From JBGTLA01 sp041744375 (GTDB lineage Bacteria > Actinomycetota > Acidimicrobiia > Spongiisociales > ZC4RG35), in contig JBGTLA010000096.1 of the NCBI GenBank assembly GCA_041744375.1, positions 1-6,328 of the forward strand: a stretch of 6,328 nucleotides of DNA. Reading direction: 5' to 3'. The position numbers were made by a program, and so were the translations under genes. Under the pieces are notes generated by a model. It was not told where the DNA came from, made no database searches, and saw only the letters and a list, made by a program, of their open reading frames with translations. Positions 1 to 5,583 of the stretch are shown in pieces (positions within the stretch are counted from its first letter, which is position 1; each line of letters starts with the position of its first letter).

Positions 1-2
1 GG

Positions 3-2114
3 CCCGCCGCCGGCGAAGGCAGCGTGGGGGTGCGCTGGGCCACCGACGCCGTGGCCGAAGCCGACTGGATCGCCGACCAGATCGAGCGTCTCTCCGACGA
101 GGGCACTCGCTGGTCGGATATGGCGGTCCTCTTCCGCAAGAACCGGCACATCGCCCTCGTGCACGACGCCCTCGTGGAAAAGGAGATACCGGTCGAGGTG
201 GTCAACCTGGGCGGTCTCTTGTCTATCCCGGAGGTGGCCGACGTGCGCGCTTGGATGCGGCTCATCGAAGCCCCCCAAGACGGTCCCGCCCTCTTGCGCA
301 TCCTCATGGGACGACGGTTCGCTCTCGGCCTGGGTGACGTCGTCCATCTCACCCGCTGGGTGCGCGGGCAGGCGAGCTCCACCTCCGAGGAGGAGGTCGA
401 CCACGAACGCCTCCCCCGTCACACCATGATCGAAGCCCTCGACCACCTCGACGAGTTGGCGGAACTTCCGAACCGGGCTCGCTCTGCCCTCGAGAGGTTC
501 GGCGCCGAGTACCGCATCCTCCTGGAAGCCGCCCAGGGGCTGACTCTGTCCGAGCTGACCCGAACCATTCTCGACACCACCGGGGCCTGGCGTGACATCG
601 AAGCCATGGGGCCGGCCGGCCGGCTCACCGCCCGTCTCAACCTCCACCGGTTCCTCGACCTCACCGAAGAGTGGAGCCCCCTGGAGGGTCGGCCCTCGTT
701 GTCGGCGTTTCTGGCCCACCTGAGCCTCATGGACGACAACCCTGCCGAAGAGCTCGACGCCGCCCGGCTCTCGGGAGAGGACGCCGTCGCCCTGGTCACG
801 GTGCACCGCTCCAAGGGCCTCGAATGGGACGTGGTCTTCATTCCCGCCGCCGCCAAGGGGACTTTCCCCGCCACCTCCTCGGGGTTCGACGACCCGATCC
901 GACGGGCCCAGTTCCTTCCCTACGAATGGCGCCTCGACGATCCGCCCGAGATCGACGAGACCACCTCCGAGAAGGAAGCAAGAGAGATCCTGCGTGGTTA
1001 CCACCTCCGCCAAGAGTGGCGGGTGGCCTATGTCGGGGTGACGCGTGCCCGCCACCGCCTCTATCTGAGCGGCTCGCACTGGTACGGAGTTCCCACCCCG
1101 ACGGTCAATCCGTCCGTGCCGGGCGAACTGTACGAACTGGTCGCCGGACTGGACGGCGTCGAGGACCTCGGCCACGATCCCCAGGGTGATCGCCCCGAGG
1201 TGCTCAGGGCCGGCTGGCGGGCACCGACACCCGACCCGCTCTTCACCGAGGGCTGGACGGCTGCCCTGCGCCAGGGCATCGCCGACCCCGAGTGGGCCGG
1301 GCGCTACGCCGCTGCTCGCAACTTGGGCGACTCCTTCGAAGAGAGGGTGGCCGAGTACCAGGCCCGGCTCTTCGACCTCGAGTCTTTGGCCGACGAACCC
1401 GCCCACCCGACACCCGCCGGCACTTCCGTCACCGGTCTCGTCACCTACGCCGCCTGCCCCAAGCGACACTACTGGAGTGAAGTCGACCGCCTCCCCCGGC
1501 GCCCCGCCCCGGCGGCGAGACACGGCGTAGCCGTCCATCGCCGCATCGAGCTGCACTCGCTCGGCCAGGTGCCCCTCACCGACCTCGATGCCGCTTCCTT
1601 TGACCCGACCGGCGCCGCCGTCGGCGACCCGGGCCGCGACCCCTACGGCGCCTACCTCGAGTCCGAGTACGCTCGCCTCCGCCCCCTCCTCGTGGAGACG
1701 CCCTTCCAGTACCCCACCGAGTCCGGGGTGACGGTACGCGGGAGAATCGACGCCATCTACCCCCGTGACGGCGGTTGGGAGATCGTCGACTTCAAGAGCG
1801 GCTCTCGCCGTGAGCAACCCTGGTTCGACGTGCAATTGCAGGCGTACGCAGTCGCCGCCGATCGCGTCGACTTCGGTCTGGAACCACCTAAGACACTGAC
1901 GGCCACCTTCGCCTACCTGAGCGGCGGCCTCGACGCACGCCGGGTGACGGTGGACGAGGAGTGGATGGCGGGGGCGGCCGCAGCGGTCGAAGGCATCGCC
2001 GCGTCGATCGCGGCCGGCCATTTCGACCCCGAACCGTCCCAGGCCTGTCGGACCTGCGAGTTTGCGCGTTTCTGTCCCCCGGGGAGCGACTGGCTGGCCA
2101 CCCATCCCGACTAG
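3..2114 (+). CDS. UvrD/RecB-family DNA helicase-nuclease (AdnA/AdnB-like), 5' partial
   Basis: This is the C-terminal 703 codons of an ATP-dependent helicase fused to a nuclease, of the kind that resects double-strand DNA ends for recombinational repair. The frame is open to the window edge, so the GTG at 24 is probably not the start, and the Walker motifs lie upstream. Counting from that GTG: motif IV-like AVLFRKN at 34-40; motif V with VTVHRSKGLEWD at 258-269; motif VI with VAYVGVTRARHRL at 334-346. A RecB-type PD-(D/E)XK nuclease follows: H505, D576 in GRIDAIY, D589 and K591 in IVDFKSG, and QxxxY at 604-608. Four cysteines, C478 plus C675-x2-C678-x5-C684, match the Fe-S staple of AddB/Cas4-type nucleases, so the nuclease looks intact. 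Mycobacterial AdnA and AdnB are about 1050-1100 residues, which fits a missing third. Which subunit this is, or whether it acts alone, cannot be told here. Confidence 0.92.
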   Translation, partial: PAAGEGSVGVRWATDAVAEADWIADQIERLSDEGTRWSDMAVLFRKNRHIALVHDALVEKEIPVEVVNLGGLLSIPEVADVRAWMRLIEAPQDGPALLRILMGRRFALGLGDVVHLTRWVRGQASSTSEEEVDHERLPRHTMIEALDHLDELAELPNRARSALERFGAEYRILLEAAQGLTLSELTRTILDTTGAWRDIEAMGPAGRLTARLNLHRFLDLTEEWSPLEGRPSLSAFLAHLSLMDDNPAEELDAARLSGEDAVALVTVHRSKGLEWDVVFIPAAAKGTFPATSSGFDDPIRRAQFLPYEWRLDDPPEIDETTSEKEAREILRGYHLRQEWRVAYVGVTRARHRLYLSGSHWYGVPTPTVNPSVPGELYELVAGLDGVEDLGHDPQGDRPEVLRAGWRAPTPDPLFTEGWTAALRQGIADPEWAGRYAAARNLGDSFEERVAEYQARLFDLESLADEPAHPTPAGTSVTGLVTYAACPKRHYWSEVDRLPRRPAPAARHGVAVHRRIELHSLGQVPLTDLDAASFDPTGAAVGDPGRDPYGAYLESEYARLRPLLVETPFQYPTESGVTVRGRIDAIYPRDGGWEIVDFKSGSRREQPWFDVQLQAYAVAADRVDFGLEPPKTLTATFAYLSGGLDARRVTVDEEWMAGAAAAVEGIAASIAAGHFDPEPSQACRTCEFARFCPPGSDWLATHPD

Positions 2115-2123
2115 CCCGTCGGT

Positions 2124-2579
2124 TCAGAGCATTCGCCCTGCTCGGGTTTCGAGGATGATGGTCACCGGGCCCGAGTTGATCAGGTCGACCTCCATGTAGG
2201 CCCCGAAGCGGCCGCTGGCCACGGTGAGACCCTTGGATCGGAGTTGCTCGCTCAGTCGGGCGATGAGAGCGTCGGCCACCGCCGGTTGGGCCGCCGCTGT
2301 GAACGAGGGGCGCCGGCCACGGCGGGTATCGGCGTACAGGGTGAACTGGCTGACCATGAGAATCTCCCCTGCGACCTGTTGCACCGACAGGTTCATGGCC
2401 CCATGGTCGTCGGGAAAGACCCGCAGACCGGCCAGCTTGTCGGCCAGGAGGTCGGCGTCGGCTTCGGTATCGCCGTCGGTCACGCCGGCCAGGACCATCA
2501 GGCCTCTACCGATCGACCCGACGACCTCCTCGTCGACGGTCACCCGGGCCGCCACCACGCGCTGCACCACCAGCCTCAC
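2124..2579 (-). CDS. dtd: D-aminoacyl-tRNA deacylase (Dtd)
   Basis: Dtd hydrolyses the ester bond of D-aminoacyl-tRNAs, and of glycine mischarged on tRNA-Ala, in the cytoplasm, which keeps D-amino acids out of translation. The 151-residue product has the normal family length (about 145-150). It shows the expected order: start VRLVVQRV; the SQFTLYAD motif at 77-84 followed by RRGRRPSF at 86-93; and NSGPVT at 135-140, which holds the Gly-cisPro pair that gives chiral selectivity by rejecting L-amino acids. The GTG at 2579 is chosen because it places VRLVVQRV at the N-terminus, as in the family, and has GGAG nine bases upstream. The reading frame stays open to 3035, but that extension runs into plsB on the other strand and has no family match I recognise. 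The gene converges on the helicase gene with a 9-base gap and diverges from plsB. Confidence 0.96.
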   Translation of the reverse strand: MRLVVQRVVAARVTVDEEVVGSIGRGLMVLAGVTDGDTEADADLLADKLAGLRVFPDDHGAMNLSVQQVAGEILMVSQFTLYADTRRGRRPSFTAAAQPAVADALIARLSEQLRSKGLTVASGRFGAYMEVDLINSGPVTIILETRAGRML

Positions 2580-2588
2580 GTCCGCTTT

Positions 2589-2592
2589 CTCC
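2589..2592 (-). promoter_or_regulatory. Shine-Dalgarno site of dtd
   Basis: On the minus strand GGAG (followed by AAAG) lies nine bases before the GTG at 2579. It supports this start over upstream in-frame starts, and it contrasts with plsB, which has no such site. Confidence 0.6.
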
Positions 2593-2602
2593 GCACCGAC
2601 GG

Positions 2603-2608
2603 AGGCTA
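2603..2608 (-). promoter_or_regulatory. Candidate -10 box for dtd
   Basis: TAGCCT on the minus strand fits the actinobacterial TANNNT pattern. A start 6-7 bases downstream would give a leader of about 17 bases that still includes the GGAG ribosome site. No convincing -35 box is visible at 16-18 bases, so this rests on a short degenerate match. Confidence 0.3.
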
Positions 2609-2613
2609 CCGGC

Positions 2614-2642
2614 AGGGGACAGCCCACACGAGGCCGTCCCCT
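2614..2642. repeat. 7-bp inverted repeat in the dtd/plsB divergent promoter region
   Basis: AGGGGAC at 2614-2620 and GTCCCCT at 2636-2642 are perfect inverted copies separated by 15 bases. The half-site centres are 22 bp apart, about two helical turns, so both would face the same side of the DNA. The dyad lies between the two candidate -10 boxes and covers the plsB -35 region, which is where an operator would sit. A 7-bp dyad in 77 GC-rich bases can occur by chance, so a regulatory role is only inferred. Confidence 0.3.
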
Positions 2643-2644
2643 CG

Positions 2645-2650
2645 TACAAT
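2645..2650 (+). promoter_or_regulatory. Candidate -10 box of plsB, leaderless transcript
   Basis: TACAAT is a strong match to TATAAT/TANNNT. It ends six bases before the ATG at 2657, so transcription would begin at or beside the first base of the start codon. No Shine-Dalgarno sequence precedes that ATG, which fits a leaderless mRNA, a common arrangement in actinobacteria. No clear -35 box is present. Confidence 0.55.
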
Positions 2651-2656
2651 CGCCCG

Positions 2657-4942
2657 ATGCCCCGTTTGCCGGCCCTCGCCGATCTGGCCCGGATCTCTTC
2701 GATCCGGCTCCCGGTGGATCCACCTCGACCGGATCTACCCCCCGGACGCCCGATCGTGTTCCTGGTGGATGCCGCCACCGGTCTCGAGGATCGCCTGCTC
2801 CGGTCGTGGGTCGAGCGCCTCGATCTGAGCCCTGCCCCCGACATACTGAATCTGGCACCGTCGAGGATCCGCCGTTCCACGCGACGCACGGACAACCGGA
2901 TCGAGGCCATGGTCCACGACCCCGCCGACCCATGGTTCGTTCCCCTGCGGGTGCTGTGGATGCCGGCCGAGAAAGGCGGGCGGCGTTCCGTGTCGTGGAT
3001 GGATGTGGCCAAGCTAGGAGACCCCCGTGACCCACGCTGGTTCCGGGACTACCTCATCCTGGCCCGACATCCCGACCGAGTACGGATCGTCGTCGGCAAC
3101 GGAGGATCCGCAGGCTATCTCCGCGCCGATCACCAGACCGGAGTCGAGTACATAGAGCTGATCGACTACGCCACCCAGCGAGCGTGGAGAGCGCTCGATC
3201 GGGCGGAGCGAGACGCCCGAGGAGATCGGTACAAGATCTCGCGATTCGTTCACGAGGACATCGTCAACCGCCCCCACTTCCGCAACGAGGTGGTGCGCTT
3301 GGGCCGCCAAAGAGGCCTCTCCGAACCGGCGGCTCTGGCCCGGGCTCGCTACTACCTGGCCGAGATCTCCGCCTCCCACAGCCCCTTCGTCATCGACCTG
3401 ATCGCCAATCTCATCCATTGGATCTACCGGCAGGGCTACGGAGCCATCCGCTACGACCCCCAGGCCATGGCCGAGATAGCTCAACTCGGTAGGGATTACC
3501 CCACGGTTTTTCTGCCCTCGCACCGCTCCAACCTGGACCGGCTGGCTCTCCAGTTCATCCTGTGGGAGAACGACCTGCCCCCCAACCACACCGCCGGGGG
3601 GATCAACATGAACTTCTTCCCGGTCGGCCCCTTGGTCCGGCGCACCGGAGTGTTCTTCATTCGGCGGTCCTTCAAGGACAACGACCTCTACAAATTCGTG
3701 ATCAAGACCTATCTGGACTACCTGATCGAGAAGCGGTTCCCCCTCGAGTGGTACATGGAAGGCGGGCGCTCTCGCTCGGGGAGACTTCGTCCTCCCCGCT
3801 TGGGGATGCTGTCGTGGGTGGTCGACGCCATGGTGCGAGGCAAGGCCGACGACGTGTACCTGCTCCCCACCTCGATCGCCTACGACCAGATCCAGGATGT
3901 GGCCGGGTACGCGGCCGAAGCCTCGGGGGCCAGCAAGGAAAAGGAGGGTTTGGGATGGGTGCTCCGTTCCATCGCCAGCCTTCGCCACCGCTACGGAGAC
4001 ATCCACATCTCCTTCGCCGATCCCATCTCCGTGCGCAAGGAGTTGAAGGACGGCGATCTCGAAGCCGACCCGCTGGCCGTGCAGAAGCTGGCGTTCGAAG
4101 TGATGTACAGGATCGGCACGGTCACACCGATCACGCCGACCTCGGTCCTGGCGATCGCCCTGCTCGCCGCCCGCGGCGGCGCCCGCGACTCCGACGCCCT
4201 CGCCACCGTTTGCGCAGCGTTATCGGAGTACATCGGCCGCCGCGGGTTCCCGACCACTTCCGCCCTCGCGTTGTCGACTGCGGGCCAGGTCGAACGGTTG
4301 ATGGGATCGCTCACGGAAAACGGCCTGGTCTCCTCCCAGACGGTGTCGGGAAGGACCGTGTACTGGCTGGAGCCGGGCGAGATGCTGCGCGCTTCGTACT
4401 ACCGCAACGTGGTGGTCCACTTCTTCGTCTCGCGCGGATTGGCTGAAGTGGCACTGTCGGCACCTGACCTCGAGACATTCTGGGCCGACCTCTTCAACCT
4501 ACGCGACCTCCTCAAGTTCGAGTTCTTCTTCGCAGACAAGGAGGAATTCCGTCACCAGGTTTCAGACGATCTGGCGAGCGAGATCCCAGACTGGGAGGAC
4601 AGCGTGGCCAACGGTCGAGGTTCGTCGATCACGCTCGAGCCCACTGCTGCGGCCTGGGCGGTGCGACCCCTGCTCGACGCCTACATGATCGTTGCCGACG
4701 AACTGGCCGAGCTCGGAGGCGAGTTAGAGCGAAAACCCTTCCTGGCCGCTTGCCTGGCACGGGGGAAGATGTATTGCATGGAAGGACGTGTCGCCTCCGA
4801 AGAGAGCGTCTCTCTGATCTTGTTCGAGGGCGCCCTGCTCTTGGCCGAAAATCGCGAGCTGCTGGTGGTGGCACCGCACGTGAGTGAGGCACGGCGCCAA
4901 TTCGCCGACCAGATTCGAGGCTACGTCGCCCGCTTGAGCTGA
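2657..4942 (+). CDS. plsB: Glycerol-3-phosphate 1-O-acyltransferase (PlsB family)
   Basis: PlsB transfers a fatty acyl group from acyl-CoA or acyl-ACP to position 1 of glycerol-3-phosphate, the first committed step of phosphatidic acid and membrane lipid synthesis, at the inner face of the cytoplasmic membrane. The 761-residue product is close to the family length (E. coli 807). All four acyltransferase blocks are visible: motif I HRSNLD at 289-294, with the catalytic H289 and D294; motif II at about 314-338, including FFPVGPLVRR and GVFFIRR; motif III EGGRSRSGRL at 368-377, which binds glycerol-3-phosphate; and motif IV YLLPTSIAY at 401-409. Motif I sits close to its place in E. coli (about residue 306), so the long N-terminal region is also of family type. 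No N-terminal signal peptide is apparent. The ATG at 2657 lacks a ribosome site but has a -10 box six bases upstream. The gene diverges from dtd and appears to stand alone. Confidence 0.95.
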   Translation: MPRLPALADLARISSIRLPVDPPRPDLPPGRPIVFLVDAATGLEDRLLRSWVERLDLSPAPDILNLAPSRIRRSTRRTDNRIEAMVHDPADPWFVPLRVLWMPAEKGGRRSVSWMDVAKLGDPRDPRWFRDYLILARHPDRVRIVVGNGGSAGYLRADHQTGVEYIELIDYATQRAWRALDRAERDARGDRYKISRFVHEDIVNRPHFRNEVVRLGRQRGLSEPAALARARYYLAEISASHSPFVIDLIANLIHWIYRQGYGAIRYDPQAMAEIAQLGRDYPTVFLPSHRSNLDRLALQFILWENDLPPNHTAGGINMNFFPVGPLVRRTGVFFIRRSFKDNDLYKFVIKTYLDYLIEKRFPLEWYMEGGRSRSGRLRPPRLGMLSWVVDAMVRGKADDVYLLPTSIAYDQIQDVAGYAAEASGASKEKEGLGWVLRSIASLRHRYGDIHISFADPISVRKELKDGDLEADPLAVQKLAFEVMYRIGTVTPITPTSVLAIALLAARGGARDSDALATVCAALSEYIGRRGFPTTSALALSTAGQVERLMGSLTENGLVSSQTVSGRTVYWLEPGEMLRASYYRNVVVHFFVSRGLAEVALSAPDLETFWADLFNLRDLLKFEFFFADKEEFRHQVSDDLASEIPDWEDSVANGRGSSITLEPTAAAWAVRPLLDAYMIVADELAELGGELERKPFLAACLARGKMYCMEGRVASEESVSLILFEGALLLAENRELLVVAPHVSEARRQFADQIRGYVARLS
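2689..2707 (+). repeat. Hairpin-forming inverted repeat early in plsB
   Basis: CCGGATC at 2689-2695 and GATCCGG at 2701-2707 form a perfect 7-bp stem with a 5-base loop. A perfect 12-bp palindrome, GGTGGATCCACC, follows at 2713-2724. In a leaderless plsB mRNA the first hairpin would span about +33 to +51, inside the region a starting ribosome must open. Both lie in coding sequence, so they may be chance products of GC-rich codons. Confidence 0.3.
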
Positions 4943-4955
4943 GACGGGCCCGGCC

Positions 4956-5064
4956 TCAGAGGGCGCGCAAATAGGTGAGCCATCGTGCTGCGATTTCTGC
5001 TCAACACCAGGCGTTGTGACTGGAGGAGGCTAAAACGCACGAGCTCTATTTGCGCGCCCTCTCA
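4956..5064. repeat. Compact element with 16-bp terminal inverted repeats flanked by TCA (MITE-like or hairpin)
   Basis: GAGGGCGCGCAAATAG at 4959-4974 is repeated exactly, in inverted orientation, at 5046-5061. The arms bound 71 bases with no gene. The same trinucleotide, TCA, lies directly outside both ends (4956-4958 and 5062-5064), as a 3-bp target duplication would. Further pairing is possible inside: TCGTGC at 4983-4988 with GCACGA at 5037-5042, and a central near-palindrome at 5002-5016 (CAAC/GTTG arms) centred within a base of the element's own centre. The element fills the gap between the convergent ends of plsB and the small membrane-protein gene, and its right-hand TCA is the TGA stop of that gene on the minus strand. 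It may be a small non-autonomous insertion, a dispersed structured repeat, or a bidirectional terminator-like stem, although no U-tract follows either arm. The inverted repeat is certain; its nature is not. Confidence 0.7.
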
Positions 5065-5559
5065 GTCGTCGCTCCACTCCCGGATGCGCCGCTTGGCGCG
5101 AGCAATCATTTCTTCGGAGGTGATCCCTTGATGAATGGGAGGCGTGGTGCCCTCGTCGCTGAGGTCGGCCACGGCCTCCGCCAGGCGATCTCTTAGCGCC
5201 GCCGTCCCGGGATCGAGGGGTGCCGATGTTGTCGCCCGCCGCCCGGGGCGAGTCGGAGGCGGTGGGGGCGCCAGCACACCGGGCGGGATCGGCGGATCGT
5301 CGGATATGGGTGACGACGGGACTTCTTGTCGGCCCGACCCATCGCCGCCGTCTGACCGTCCCGGCATGGTCGACGAGCGACTGCGCACGACCGCCGCCAC
5401 CACCCCTGCCACCAGAAACACCGCCAAGATGCCTAGGCCGGGCCGGAACTGGCCGTCACGCACGGGGACGACGAAAAGGCCGGCCAGCAGGGGCGCCAGG
5501 ATGAGCAGCAGCAAACCCGGCAACAAACAACCGCAGCCGGAGCGTTTCGGATCTGCCAT
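5062..5559 (-). CDS. Small membrane protein with two predicted TM segments and a proline-rich linker, unknown function
   Basis: I do not recognise this gene. From the ATG at 5559 it encodes 165 residues; an ATG three codons upstream at 5568 would give 168. Numbering from the longer form, a short start with a GCGC cysteine pair (C12, C14) leads into a hydrophobic segment at about 14-37, a short polar turn, and a second segment at about 45-62. A polar, glycine-rich and then proline-rich linker follows (about 64-110, with five consecutive prolines at 101-105). The charged C-terminal part includes GITSEEMIARAKRRIREW at 148-165, predicted helical and loosely like the short C-terminal SHOCT-type helices of actinobacterial membrane proteins; that likeness is a guess. 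The ATG at 5559 is preferred because a TACGAT box ends seven bases before it, giving a leaderless start. It follows the permease gene by 24 bases or less on the same strand. Confidence 0.75.
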   Translation of the reverse strand: MADPKRSGCGCLLPGLLLLILAPLLAGLFVVPVRDGQFRPGLGILAVFLVAGVVAAVVRSRSSTMPGRSDGGDGSGRQEVPSSPISDDPPIPPGVLAPPPPPTRPGRRATTSAPLDPGTAALRDRLAEAVADLSDEGTTPPIHQGITSEEMIARAKRRIREWSDD

Positions 5560-5566
5560 GCCCCCC

Positions 5567-5572
5567 ATCGTA
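5567..5572 (-). promoter_or_regulatory. Candidate -10 box for the small membrane-protein gene
   Basis: TACGAT on the minus strand is followed by seven bases (a six-G run and C) and then the ATG at 5559, so transcription would start at that ATG. This mirrors the plsB arrangement. It overlaps the alternative upstream ATG at 5568. If real, the gene has its own promoter just after the permease stop. The G-run could instead act as a poor ribosome site. Confidence 0.35.
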
Positions 5573-5583
5573 GGCCCCCCGCA

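Noticed and set aside
2127..2143. GAGCA/TGCTC stem near the helicase and dtd stops as a terminator
   Set aside because: The stem is only 5 bp with a 7-base loop, lies inside the dtd coding end, and has no clear U-tract.
2580..3035. Upstream extension of the dtd frame to a 303-residue protein
   Set aside because: The extra 152 residues lie antisense to the start of plsB, are rich in R, G and P, and precede a GTG with a good ribosome site at the normal Dtd start.
3014..4006. 330-codon minus-strand frame inside plsB
   Set aside because: It is a mirror frame of GC-rich codons opposite the conserved acyltransferase motifs; no domain or membrane pattern is seen.
3562..4446. 294-codon plus-strand frame within plsB
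   Set aside because: It is an out-of-frame shadow, dominated by R, G and P, of the well-supported PlsB frame.
4956..5064. Integron attC recombination site
   Set aside because: The ends lack the RYYYAAC and GTTRRRY core sites, and there is no cassette array or integrase in the window.
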